A stretch of DNA of 64,000 nucleotides, from assembly GCA_022822745.1 (NCBI GenBank), contig JAJEAO010000032.1, positions 1 through 64,000 on the forward strand. The letters are read 5' to 3'. This document shows positions 16,783-26,400 of the stretch, piece by piece; position 1 is the first letter of the stretch, and each line of letters begins with the position of its first letter. Both the position numbers and the translations under genes were made by a program. The notes under the pieces were generated by a model. The model was given only the letters and a program-made list of their open reading frames with translations, searched no databases and was not told the DNA's origin. The stretch is from Acidobacteriota bacterium (lineage in GTDB: Bacteria; Acidobacteriota; Vicinamibacteria; Marinacidobacterales; Marinacidobacteraceae).

Positions 16783-18299
16783 AGAGGCTCCTGATCCGCG
16801 CGCGCTCTGCGCTCTCCGGCCGCAGCGCCCGGGAGGGCGCGAATCTGGGGGCCACCGCGCTCCTCCTGCTCGGGGTCGCGATCGGGGCGAACTACGTGGC
16901 GAACCGGCGCAACCTGTCCTGGGACACGACCAGCGAGGGGATCTACAGCCTCGCGCCCCAGACGCTCCAGATCCTGGAGGAACTCGACCGCGAGATCCGC
17001 CTGGTCGTGCTGGACCAGCCGCAGGCGGCGGGCCCGACCGTGGAGCTGTTCGAGTCCTATGCCGACGCGAGCGACCGGATCGCTTGGGAGGTGCTCGACC
17101 CGGAGGCCGACCCGGTGCGGGCGAGCGCCTACCAGGCGACGGCGGAGGCCGGGATCCCGTTCGGCACGGTGGTCGTCGCCGACGGGGAGCGGCAAGAGCG
17201 GGTGGCCGCCCCGCAGGAACAGGACATCACGAACGCCATCGTGCGTCTCGTGAAGGGAGAAACGAAGAAGATCTACTTCACGACCGGCCACCAGGAACCC
17301 TCTCTCGAGGAGACCGGCGCCGGCGGGTTCTCGGCGATCCGGTCGCGGCTCGAAGAGTCCAACTACGAGGTGGAGGATCTGCCGCTCCTGGCCTCGGTCG
17401 AGGCGGGCGCCGTCCGGATCCCCGCCGACGCCGCCGTGGTGATCGTCGCCGGGCCGAGGCTGGATCTGCTGCCGGCGGAGGCGGCCGGACTCTCCGCGCA
17501 CGTGCGGGCCGGCGGCAAGGTGATGCTTCTCCTTGATCCGCCCGACCCGCCCGATCTCACGGACGACCGCTATGCGCTCCGCGACCTCGCCGGCGAGTTC
17601 GGCGCGCCCCCGGCCGGCGATGTGGTGCTGGACGCGAGCGGAGTCGGGCAGTTGTTCGGGTTCGGGCCGGAGGTGCCGCTGGCGGCGTCCTACGGATTCC
17701 ACCCCATCAGCCGCGGCTTCGAGACCGCCGCCACCGTCTTCCCCATGGCGCAGAGCCTCCTCCCGGTCGCCTTCGAAGACCGGCCCGAGGGGATCCAGGT
17801 CACGGAGCTGGTGCTCACTTCGGACGCGAGCTGGGGCGAGACGAGCGGGGAGGAGCTCGTCGAGGGCGAGGTGACGCCGGACGCGGCGGACCGGACCGGG
17901 CCGCTGGCGCTCGCGGTGGCGGTCACGGTGCGGGTGCCGGAGGAAACCCCCGAGGGAGACGAAGAGGCCGCCGAGCATGAGGCAGCGGCGCACGCCGAGC
18001 ACGAGCACGACGAAGACGCCCCGCCGGAACCGCGGGGACGGCTCGTGATCGTGGGGGACAGCGACTTCGTGGGGAACAACCTCGCGCTCGCTCCGCTGGG
18101 CAACGCCGACCTGTTCCTGAACATGGTGAACTGGCTCGCCGAGGACGAGGATCTGATCGCCATCCGTCCCCGCGAGGCAGGCGACCGGCGGATCACCATG
18201 ACCTCGGCCCAGGTGCGCAACACCGTGCTGTTCAGTCTCGTGTTCCTGCCGGGGTTCTGGCTGGTGTGGGGCGTCGCGGTCTGGTGGTCGCGCCGCTGA
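16779..18299 (+). CDS. GldG-like ABC-associated membrane protein
   Basis: 506 residues from ATG 16779 (an open extension further upstream lies inside the permease gene and is a shadow). One N-terminal membrane helix (LLLLGVAIGANYVA near 30) then the conserved NRRNLSWDTTSEGIYSLAPQ motif of ABC_transp_aux proteins, a periplasmic domain (IYFTTGHQEPSLEE, VIVAGPRLDLLPAEA) and a C-terminal membrane helix (LFSLVFLPGFWLVWGVAVWW). Residues around 388-418 form a His/Glu/Asp-rich loop (AEHEHDED within it) not expected in the family and possibly metal-binding. Couples to the upstream permease by ATGA. Confidence 0.86.
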   Translation: MKRLLIRARSALSGRSAREGANLGATALLLLGVAIGANYVANRRNLSWDTTSEGIYSLAPQTLQILEELDREIRLVVLDQPQAAGPTVELFESYADASDRIAWEVLDPEADPVRASAYQATAEAGIPFGTVVVADGERQERVAAPQEQDITNAIVRLVKGETKKIYFTTGHQEPSLEETGAGGFSAIRSRLEESNYEVEDLPLLASVEAGAVRIPADAAVVIVAGPRLDLLPAEAAGLSAHVRAGGKVMLLLDPPDPPDLTDDRYALRDLAGEFGAPPAGDVVLDASGVGQLFGFGPEVPLAASYGFHPISRGFETAATVFPMAQSLLPVAFEDRPEGIQVTELVLTSDASWGETSGEELVEGEVTPDAADRTGPLALAVAVTVRVPEETPEGDEEAAEHEAAAHAEHEHDEDAPPEPRGRLVIVGDSDFVGNNLALAPLGNADLFLNMVNWLAEDEDLIAIRPREAGDRRITMTSAQVRNTVLFSLVFLPGFWLVWGVAVWWSRR

Positions 18300-18307
18300 T
18301 CCGAGCC

Positions 18308-19690
18308 GTGCGACGCAGCACTCTCGTCGCTCTCGCCGCGGCCGCCGCGGTCGGGGGCTGGATCCTGCTCTTCGAGCGGGGCGAGCCGGACCTGGAGCCG
18401 GAAGGGACGCCGGTCTTCGATGTCGAGGCCGACGAGATCCTGGCGGTGACGATTCGCCGGCCGGACGAGCCCGAGGTTCGGCTCGCGCGGGAGGACGGCG
18501 AATGGCGGGTCCATGCCGGCGACCGTCCGGGCGTGGCCGCCGATCAAGGAGAGGTGGATCTCCTGCTCCAGAACGTGGAGTCGCTGCGCGCCGAGCGCGA
18601 GATTCCCGCCGGGTCCGGAGACGGAGCGGATCTGGCGGCGTTCGGGCTCGCGACGCCCGAACTGACGGTCGAGGTCGAGACCGCGGAGGGCGCCGGTCGC
18701 GCCGGATTCGGCGACGAAACGCCCGCCCCCGGCAATCGGTACCTGCTGTTCGAAGATGCGGTGCTGGTGGTCTCCGCGTTTTCCCGGAACAACTTCGACC
18801 GCGCCGCGTGGGATCTGAGCGACCGGCGGCTCCTCCGCTTCGACTCTCCCGCTGCCCGCCGCCTCGTCCTCACCGCGGGTCGGGAGACCGTCGAGCTGTC
18901 CCGCGAGGACGGAACCTGGCGCATCGTGGCCCCCTTCCGCATGGCCGCCGACCCCTTCGAGGCGTCGTCGCTCGCCGAGAAACTCCTCGACGCCCACATG
19001 CTGGGGCCGATCCCGGCGGGGTCCGAAGTCGCCGACCCGGTCGCGTTCGATCCACCCCGGCTGACCGCCCGGCTCGACCTCGTCACCGGCGCCGAGGAGA
19101 CGCCGGCGACTGCGACGATTCGTTTCGGTCCCTCCAGCGCCTCCCCGGCGGGCGTCTTCGTCCGGCGCGACGACGGTTCCATCGCCGTGGTCGAAGACGC
19201 GCTCCTGCGTGATCTGGAGGAATCGGTCGCCGACCGGCTCGCCGGGGTGCGGTCGCTGGATCTGTTCCGCTTCGCCGCCTTCCGGGTGAACGAACTGCGC
19301 ATCGAAGCCCCGGTCGAGACGCTGATCTTCCGGCGCGAGGACGGCGACGAGGGGCGAATCTGGGTTCTCGAAGCGGGCGCCGCCGAACCAGTTCCCGTGG
19401 ACGCCGCCGCGGTGGAGGATCTGCTCTACCGCCTCAACTCCACGCAGGCGGAGGATGTCGCGGCGGAGGATCCGGCGCCCCTCGGCGAGGTCTGGACGAT
19501 CGCGGCGCGGGAGGATGCCGAGTACGGCGGTCCGGCCACCGAGGAGACCGTCACGCTCACGGTCGCCGACGACGGCGTCGGCCACGCCTTGCGGGCCGGA
19601 GACGATGTTCCGCTGATGCTGCCCGCCACCGCGTGGCCGGAGATCCTGCTCCTGATCGAGGAAGCGCGCGTCGCGGCCACCGATCCCTGA
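18308..19690 (+). CDS. DUF4340-like envelope protein
   Basis: About 460 residues with a single N-terminal membrane helix (VALAAAAAVGGWILLFERG) and a repeated periplasmic module: the pattern LTAGRETVELSREDGTWRIV recurs in variant form near the start (RLAREDGEWRVHAGDRP), as in DUF4340 proteins, which typically follow GldG-like genes. Its role is unknown; presumably it works with the exporter, since it is the fourth gene in line. I take the GTG eight bases after the GldG-like stop; GTG codons at 18266 and 18284 inside the preceding gene are alternatives. Confidence 0.78.
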   Translation: MRRSTLVALAAAAAVGGWILLFERGEPDLEPEGTPVFDVEADEILAVTIRRPDEPEVRLAREDGEWRVHAGDRPGVAADQGEVDLLLQNVESLRAEREIPAGSGDGADLAAFGLATPELTVEVETAEGAGRAGFGDETPAPGNRYLLFEDAVLVVSAFSRNNFDRAAWDLSDRRLLRFDSPAARRLVLTAGRETVELSREDGTWRIVAPFRMAADPFEASSLAEKLLDAHMLGPIPAGSEVADPVAFDPPRLTARLDLVTGAEETPATATIRFGPSSASPAGVFVRRDDGSIAVVEDALLRDLEESVADRLAGVRSLDLFRFAAFRVNELRIEAPVETLIFRREDGDEGRIWVLEAGAAEPVPVDAAAVEDLLYRLNSTQAEDVAAEDPAPLGEVWTIAAREDAEYGGPATEETVTLTVADDGVGHALRAGDDVPLMLPATAWPEILLLIEEARVAATDP

Positions 19691-19726
19691 GCGCCGCGCC
19701 GATTCGCTCTTTGTCCCCTGCCGAAA

Positions 19727-19746
19727 TCAAGATTCCGGAAACTTGA
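19727..19746. promoter_or_regulatory. Near-palindromic site 1 (TCAAGATTCC family)
   Basis: TCAAGATTCCGGAAACTTGA, a 20-bp inverted repeat with one mismatched pair. The same 20 bases recur exactly at 21723-21742, beyond the other end of the AlbA_2 gene. It sits about 160 bp upstream of that gene's start and 37 bp after the DUF4340-like gene. Probably an operator or recombination site. Confidence 0.65.
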
Positions 19747-19778
19747 CGCCACAATGGGCTAGATAGGGTGGGAGAAGG

Positions 19779-19790
19779 TCAAGATTCCAC
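19779..19790. promoter_or_regulatory. Half site 2 (TCAAGATTCC)
   Basis: TCAAGATTCCAC, one arm of the same motif, in the spacer ahead of the AlbA_2 gene. The second arm is not conserved. Confidence 0.5.
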
Positions 19791-19835
19791 AATAGAGGCT
19801 GTTTCGAGATCAGGGCGTGCCGCCTCCGGCGCGCC

Positions 19836-19853
19836 TTGATTCTGGAATCTTGA
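19836..19853. promoter_or_regulatory. Near-palindromic site 3
   Basis: TTGATTCTGGAATCTTGA, an 18-bp partial inverted repeat whose reverse complement begins TCAAGATTCC, so it is the same motif in the opposite orientation. A further half site, CAAGATTCG, lies at 19886-19894, directly before GATAAT (19894-19899), a plausible -10 element just upstream of the GTG start of the AlbA_2 gene. Confidence 0.5.
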
Positions 19854-19907
19854 GCCACACTCGGCCTGGAGAAGCCGAAAGCAGCCAAGATTCGATAATA
19901 TGGACCC

Positions 19908-21635
19908 GTGCCCTCGCCTCCGCGGTCGTCCGAGATTCCGAAGCATCTGACGCCTGACGCCTTCTGGAGTCTCTTCGGGCGGATCGAGCACGAGCAGCTC
20001 GACTTCAAGCGCGGAGTTCCGCAGGACGTGCTGGAGACGATCCCCGCGATGGCGATGACGGAGGGGGGCGTCATCGTGTGCGGGGTCAACGACCAGCGCG
20101 AGATCACCGGCTGCCTGCTCTCCCAGAACACGCTGGACCGGATCAAGCGCTTCGCCAACGAGTGCGACGTCGCGGTCGAGGTTCGGCAGGTCGAGGTGGG
20201 CGAGACCTCCGTCGTCCTCGTGGATGTGCCCCGCATCGAGGGGCGCATCGTGACGACTCCGAACGGGCGCCTCCTTCGGCGCGTCGGCGGGGATTGTCAG
20301 CCGCTTCGCGGCGACGCGCTCATGCGATTCGTCCAGGCGCAGTCGCAGCGGCCGGCCGAGGACGAGGCGCTCTCGTCACCTGACCCCTCCGATTTCGACC
20401 TGGAGACCATCAACAAGGTGCTCGAGGCGGCTGGGCGTCCGCCGGCCTCCGAGGATCGCATCCTCGCGGCGCTGGCCGATCTCAAGCTGACCCGTCCGGC
20501 GACGCCGGCAGGGAATCCCGTCCGCGCGGCCGCCGTTCTCTTCGCTCGGGATCCCCGCAAGTTCCTGCCACGCGCAGCCGTTCAGCTCGTCCGCCGCGCC
20601 GGCCGCAAGGGCCTCGGAGGGACCGTTCTTGCGCGGGACGAGTGCAGCGGTCCGCTCGTGACCACGCTGCGGTGCTGCATGCGCTTCATCGCCGGCAACA
20701 CGCGACGGTTCGAGGCGGTCATCGGGACGCGACGGGAGGCGCTGTCCGAATACCCTGAGTCAGTCCTTCGAGAGGCCATCGTGAATGCCCTGGCGCACCG
20801 CGACTACGGCCTCGTCGGGGCGACCGTGGACATCACGGTTCGGGACGATCACCTGACGATCCGGAGCCCGGGACCCCTGCCGGGTCACATCACGCTGGAA
20901 AACATGCGGACCGAGCACTTCAGCCGGAACCCGAAGATCATGGCGGTGCTCAAGACCCTGAGACTGGTCGAGGAGTTCGGCGACGGCGTGGACCGCATGT
21001 TCGCGGAAATGGCGTCCCGGCTGATGCGCCCTCCGGAATTCGACGCGAACGCGGACTCCGTGACCGTCACGTTGCGCAGCGGATCCCGGGTTCCGGTCGA
21101 GGATCAGGCCTGGCTGAGACAGCTCGCCGACTTCGACCTGGCGGCGGAGCACCGACTCCTGCTCGCGACCGTCCGACGTCGAGGAGACATCACCCGGCGG
21201 GAGGCCAGCAACCTGCTGCCCGAGGCGCGAGTCGCTGGGAGCTCCGGCTACGGCTACGGCGAAGGCAGCGGCTCCGGCGCCAGCCCCGAGGCGCGAGTCG
21301 CTCGGAGCCTTCAGGAAGCCGTGGACCGGGGCCTTCTCGAGAGGATCGGAAAGCGTGGCGGCGTGCGCTATGTGCTGTCGCCCGCCGTCATCTTCCGGGC
21401 CGGCGGGGGAGCGGCGCCCATGGGCTGGGAGCAGCGCCTCCTCCGGGAGATCCGGGAGCGCGGGAGCCTGTCCACTGCGGAGGCTTCCGTTCTGCTGGAA
21501 ATCCCCCGCAGCAGCGCCCGACGCCGGCTGAACCAGCTCGCGAGCTCGGGAGAGGTCCTCGCCAGGGGCCGGACTCGAGCGCGCCGCTACTACGCCCTGC
21601 CGACGACGGCCCCTCCGGAAAACGAGGACGGCTGA
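19908..21635 (+). CDS. AlbA_2/Schlafen-type regulator with ATPase-like domain
   Basis: 575 residues, GTG start. N-terminal AlbA_2 (divergent AAA_4) domain: IEHEQLDFKRGVPQDVLETI, AMTEGGVIVCGVND and the PNGRLLRRVGG motif. Middle region has a HATPase_c_4-like fold (LREAIVNALAHRDYGLVGAT near 287-306, LTIRSPGPLPGHI, FGDGVDRMF). C-terminal winged helices (EIRERGSLSTAEASVLLEIP) would bind DNA. Such proteins are usually annotated as ATP-dependent DNA helicase or transcriptional regulator, without proven activity. A 22-residue Gly/Ser/Tyr-rich insert sits in the first winged helix between two copies of PEARVA. The GATAAT at 19894-19899 is close enough for a nearly leaderless transcript. Copies of a near-palindrome on both sides suggest autoregulation. 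Confidence 0.85.
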   Translation: MPSPPRSSEIPKHLTPDAFWSLFGRIEHEQLDFKRGVPQDVLETIPAMAMTEGGVIVCGVNDQREITGCLLSQNTLDRIKRFANECDVAVEVRQVEVGETSVVLVDVPRIEGRIVTTPNGRLLRRVGGDCQPLRGDALMRFVQAQSQRPAEDEALSSPDPSDFDLETINKVLEAAGRPPASEDRILAALADLKLTRPATPAGNPVRAAAVLFARDPRKFLPRAAVQLVRRAGRKGLGGTVLARDECSGPLVTTLRCCMRFIAGNTRRFEAVIGTRREALSEYPESVLREAIVNALAHRDYGLVGATVDITVRDDHLTIRSPGPLPGHITLENMRTEHFSRNPKIMAVLKTLRLVEEFGDGVDRMFAEMASRLMRPPEFDANADSVTVTLRSGSRVPVEDQAWLRQLADFDLAAEHRLLLATVRRRGDITRREASNLLPEARVAGSSGYGYGEGSGSGASPEARVARSLQEAVDRGLLERIGKRGGVRYVLSPAVIFRAGGGAAPMGWEQRLLREIRERGSLSTAEASVLLEIPRSSARRRLNQLASSGEVLARGRTRARRYYALPTTAPPENEDG

Positions 21636-21722
21636 CCGACGGGCCATGTAGATCGAACGGCCGTCTCTCGACCCGCGCCGGCTCGTCCCGGAATCCGTCC
21701 GCCGATTCTGCGAAATGCGCAA

Positions 21723-21742
21723 TCAAGATTCCGGAAACTTGA
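21723..21742. promoter_or_regulatory. Near-palindromic site 4 (exact copy of site 1)
   Basis: TCAAGATTCCGGAAACTTGA, identical to 19727-19746, 88 bp after the AlbA_2 gene. A weaker echo, GTCAAGATGTCAAA, follows at 21774-21787. Two exact copies bracketing one gene on a roughly 2-kb segment could be operators or the ends of a transferred unit. Confidence 0.6.
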
Positions 21743-21805
21743 TGTCCAAATACGTGTCGTAGCGCCCGGAGGCGTCAAGATGTCAAAAAGAGTTGACTCA
21801 CCGGC

Positions 21806-23359
21806 TCACCGGCGGCGGGGGCGGAGGAGCGCCTCCGCCTCTTCGGGACGCCCGGTGCAGCGCAGAAGCTCCGCGAGGCTGGCGCGGGCGGGGCCGTGCT
21901 CGGGATCGGCGGCGAGGGCGGCCCGGTAGCGCGCTTCGGCCTCGGCGCCACGGCACAGCATTTCGAGCACCAGGGCGCTGTCGGTGAGTGGAGCGGCGCG
22001 CGCGGGCCCGACGACCACTTCCAGAACCCGATCGAATTCGGCGAGGGCGCGGGGAAGATCCCCGCCCATCGCGAACGCCGTGGCCGCCACCGACCGGACC
22101 CGGGGGGAGACCAGATCGCCGGCCGCGGCGAGCACGCGATCGAACAGCGCGGCGGACGCCGCCGGGTCGCCCGCCAGCAGATGCGCTTCGGCCTGCCAGC
22201 GCGCCGCGCTCAGCGGGGCGCCCGCCAGCGACTCCCCCGGGAGCGGGATGAGCGAATCGAGAGTGACCACCGCTGCGGCCGGATCCTGCTCGGCGAGCTG
22301 AAGCCGCGCCCGGGCGATGCGGAGCGCCGGGTCGGAGGGGAACCGGGCGCGGGCCGCTGCGAGGACGCGACCCGCTTCGGCGCGCTCGACCGGGTCGCTG
22401 TCCGCCGCATCGAGCAGCAGGCCGAGGAGCTGGATCCAGGCGCTTCGTTCTTCGGCGGCGGGCGCGAGGGCGGAGTTGCCGGGGCCGTCGTCGGCCGCGC
22501 CGCTCCCGAGAATCGCGGCGAACAGCAGCGCCCGGCGCCGCTCGCGGAGACGGGCGGCCTCGTATCCGAGCAGGAGTCCCCGCCCCTCCTCGACGAGATC
22601 GGGGGATTCGGACTGGAGGAGGAGCTGTCCCAGCCGGAACCGGACCTCCCGGTCGGACGGCGAGGCCTCCACGGCGCGGCGCAGCCACCGGACGGCCTCC
22701 TCGCGCCGACCGAGATGCGTGAGACACCGGCCGGTTTCGGCGGCAGCCCCTTCCGGAGGCTCGGACGCCGAGGCCGCCGCCAGGAGCAGCGGCAGCGCCC
22801 CCTCGCAGTCGTCCGTCGCGAGCCGCAGCCGGCCCCGCTCCAGGGTCCGGGCCGGGGATTCCGCGGGCGCGGGCGCACCGAGGACCAGGGCGGCCTCCGG
22901 GAGGAGACCCGACTCGCGGAGCTGAACCGCCACTTCCAGATCGGCCTCCCGGGCGGCCCGACTCGCGTCGGGAGGATCGAGGGCCACGAGCTGCCCGACG
23001 CTCCGGCGCGCCTCCGCGTCCCGTCCCAGCATGGCCAGGAGACGGATCTCGAGCCGAAGGGTCCGGGCGTCGCGGGGCGCGTTTCCCAGCGCCTCCACCG
23101 CGGCCGGATAGTCGAGCCGTCCGACATGGACCTCGGCGCGAAGCCGGTGGAGTTCCGCCGTCCCGGGCTCCGATGCCGAGGCGTCGAGGAGGCGAAGGGC
23201 CGCGGCGAGATCCCCGGCTTCGAGGAGCGCCCGCGCCTCCGCGACGACCGGCGCCGGATCCTGAGCCGCGACCGCCGGTGCCGGAGCGAGGAGAAGGAGG
23301 GCGCCCGCGACCGTCCAGGCGCCCCGCCGAACCGTCGCGCCGCGCTGTCCGATCTTCAT
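21806..23359 (-). CDS. Secreted TPR-repeat protein
   Basis: 517 residues from ATG 23359, with a cleavable-looking signal (TVAGALLLLAPAPAVAAQDP). The rest is a string of tetratricopeptide-like helix pairs, for example AEARALLEAGDLAAALRLLD near 35, CLTHLGRREEAVRWLRRAVE in the middle and LRCTGRPEEAEALLRPRRR at the end. Probably a periplasmic scaffold for protein-protein contact. Divergent from the amidohydrolase gene with 140 bp between them. No partner can be deduced. Confidence 0.8.
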   Translation of the reverse strand: MKIGQRGATVRRGAWTVAGALLLLAPAPAVAAQDPAPVVAEARALLEAGDLAAALRLLDASASEPGTAELHRLRAEVHVGRLDYPAAVEALGNAPRDARTLRLEIRLLAMLGRDAEARRSVGQLVALDPPDASRAAREADLEVAVQLRESGLLPEAALVLGAPAPAESPARTLERGRLRLATDDCEGALPLLLAAASASEPPEGAAAETGRCLTHLGRREEAVRWLRRAVEASPSDREVRFRLGQLLLQSESPDLVEEGRGLLLGYEAARLRERRRALLFAAILGSGAADDGPGNSALAPAAEERSAWIQLLGLLLDAADSDPVERAEAGRVLAAARARFPSDPALRIARARLQLAEQDPAAAVVTLDSLIPLPGESLAGAPLSAARWQAEAHLLAGDPAASAALFDRVLAAAGDLVSPRVRSVAATAFAMGGDLPRALAEFDRVLEVVVGPARAAPLTDSALVLEMLCRGAEAEARYRAALAADPEHGPARASLAELLRCTGRPEEAEALLRPRRR

Positions 23360-23499
23360 TCGGGGCGCACCACGGTCACCTTCGTTCTGCCTTGCCCGCG
23401 TCGAAGGGTACAGGCTGCCGGCGCGGCGGCGGGATCCGCGCCGGAGAAGCGCTCTCGGGCGGCGCGCAACGCGGTCCACCATCGGCTAGCATCGGGCGA

Positions 23500-26400
23500 A
23501 TGCGCCGTACCCCCTGGTCCGCCCTCTCCGTTCCGGCTCTGGTGGCGACGGTCGCGACCGCGCTCGCCGCCTCCGCGCAGGAGGCGCCCGAGCGTCGGGT
23601 CCGGGTGGAGGAGGGCACGAGTTTCGCCGTCGCCGCGACGGCTGACGGGGAGACCATCGTCCTCGATCTGCAAGGGACGTTGTGGCGTTTGCCGGCGGTC
23701 GGAGGGGTGGCCGAGGCCCTCACCGACGGGCTCGGCGATGACCGGCTCCCGGATGTCCATCCCGACGGCGACCGGGTCGCGGTGCAGTCCTACCGCGCGG
23801 GAACCTGGGATCTGTGGGAAATCCCCCTCGACGGCGGAGAGCCGGTCCCGCTGACGGCCACGGTCTTCGATGATCGGGAGCCGGCCTGGTCTCCGGACGG
23901 GAGCCGGGTCGCGTTCTCGTCGGACCGCGGCGGAACCTACGACATCTGGGTGCTCGACCCGACGACCGGCGATGCGCAGGCGGTCACGAGCGCGCTGGGA
24001 AACGAGTCGGAGCCGGCGTGGATCCCCGCATCCGACGACCATCCCGAGGCGCTCGTCTTCGTGGCCGTCCCCGAAGGAGAAGCCGAGGGCTCTGTGCTCT
24101 ATCTCCCGCTCGAAGAGGGCGCCGAGGCGATCCCGGTGCCCGGAACCGAGGGCATGATCGCGGCCCCCTCCCCGAGCCCGCCCGGAGGCCGGATCGTCTT
24201 CCGCCGCCTCCACTACCGGGGCCTCACCCTGATGGGGACCCGCTTCGACATGGGCGTCGCGAGCGAACTGGTCGTCGCGCCGCTGCCCTCGCGGGGCGCG
24301 CCGGGCGAGCCCCGGATCCTGGACGGCGCTGGCGAGGACATCTTCCCGTTCCGGGCCGCGTGGCTGGACGGCGACATCCTCTACGCCGCCGACGGCCGGG
24401 TCCGCCGTCTGAGCGTGGCGGCCGCGGACGACGAGCCGCCGGTCCCGGCGACGATCCCGATGTCGGTCGAGCTCGGCTACCGCCGCCCGCCCGCGCGGCA
24501 GGGGACGATCCGAACCGACCGGGAGGAGCCCCAGCCGGTTCGCGGGATCGTGCGCCCCAGTCTCAGCCCCGACGGGACGCGCCTCCTCTACGCCGCGCTC
24601 GGAGACATCTGGGTCGCGCCCGTGGACGGCTCCGAAGCGCCCCTCCCGGTGACTCGCGACGACTGGCTGGACACGGATCCGGTGTGGCTCCCGGACGGAC
24701 AGACGGTGGTCTTCTCCAGCGACCGCGGCGGCACGATGGATCTGTGGGAGAAGCGGCTCGGCACGGCGCCGGGGGCGGGGATGCTCCAGTTGACCGCGCG
24801 CTTCGGGGCGGAGACGAGCCCCGCGGCGTCTGCCGACGGCGCCCGACTGGCGTGGCTCGACGAGCGCGGCAACCTCCGCGTGAGCCTCCGCGAAGGCGAT
24901 CCGGGAGAGGCCGAGGGAGGCGAGGCCCTGTTCGAGGGAGTGCGCGGCCTGGGGACGCCGAGCTGGTCCCCGGACGGCGAAACGGTCGCGGTCTCGACGC
25001 TCGCCCGGTTCTCGTCCCGCTTCCGGGAGGGCCGCAACCGCATCGCGCTCGTCGCGGCGTCCTCGGGCGAGGCCCGCGTGCTCGACGAGCCCGCCGGCAG
25101 CTTCGGAACCCGCGACGGCGATGGTCCGGTGTTCTCGCCCGACGGGCGAAGCCTGGCCTTCGCCTACGACGGCGGTCTCGCCGTCCTGACCCTCGACGGG
25201 TCGCAGTCCCCGGTCGGCGCCCCCCGGTCCATCTTCGAAGGCCCGGCCGATTACCCGGCGTGGGCGCCCGATGGCGCCAGCCTGACGATCCTCTCCGGGG
25301 GCCGGGTGCTGCGGGTTCCGGTGGACGGCGGCGAGCCGGAGACGATCCCTGTCCGGCACTTCTTCGACATCTCCCGCCCCACCGGCGGGATCCTGTTCCG
25401 CGACTTCGCCGTCCTCGACGTCGAGGCCGGCGCGGTCCGCCCCGGGATGGATGTCCTCGTCGAGGCCGGTCGCATCGTCTCGGTCGAACCGACGGGGGCC
25501 GAGCCCGCCGAGGACACCCGGGTCGTGGGCGGCGGCGGCGCGATGCTGATGCCCGGCCTCATCGAAATGCACACGCATCCGATGGCGCCCGCGTTCGGCA
25601 ACCGGCTGGGCCGGATCCACCTCGCCTACGGGATCACGAGCCTGCGCATCACGGCGGCCTCGACCTACCGCGCCCTCGAGGAGCGCGAATCCATCCTCGC
25701 CGGGCGCCGGGTGGGGCCGCGGGTCTTCCTCACCGGCGCCACCCTCGACGGAACCCGGATCTACTACCCCGGCGCCGCCGCCGGGACCAGCGGACGGGTC
25801 GCGGACACCGTGTTCCGGCAGGCCGAAGAACTCGACTACGACCTGATCAAGACCTATGTCCGGCTCGACGACGCCACCCAGCGGGACGCGATCCGGCGCG
25901 CCCACGCCGCCGGGAAGTTCGTCACCTCGCACGAGCTCTACCCGGCGGTGCGGTACGGCGTGGACGGAGTCGAGCACATCAAGGGGACTTCCCGACGGGG
26001 GTTCTCGCCCAAGGTGACCGACCTCGGCCGATCCTACGAGGACGTGCGCTCCCTCATGGCCGAGTCGGGGATCTTCTTCACCCCCACGCTGCTCATCTAC
26101 GGAGGCTGGGATCTCGCCCTCGCCCGGGAGCCCCGCCTGCTGCTCGAGGATCGCCGCATCCTGTCGTTCCCGCCGTGGCTTTCGAACCAGCTCACCGGGG
26201 CCCCGGCGCCCGAAGCCGACCCGGAGGAGAGACTGCGGCTGATGGGCCCGATGTGGGACACGGTGGCCGCCGTGTCCGCCGGCGGGGGCCGCGTCATCGC
26301 CGGAACCGACACCCCGATCATCCCCTACGGCCTCGGGCTGATCGTCGAGGTGGAGCAGCTCGCGGAGGCGGGCCTCGGCCCGGCGGGGGCCATCCGCGCC

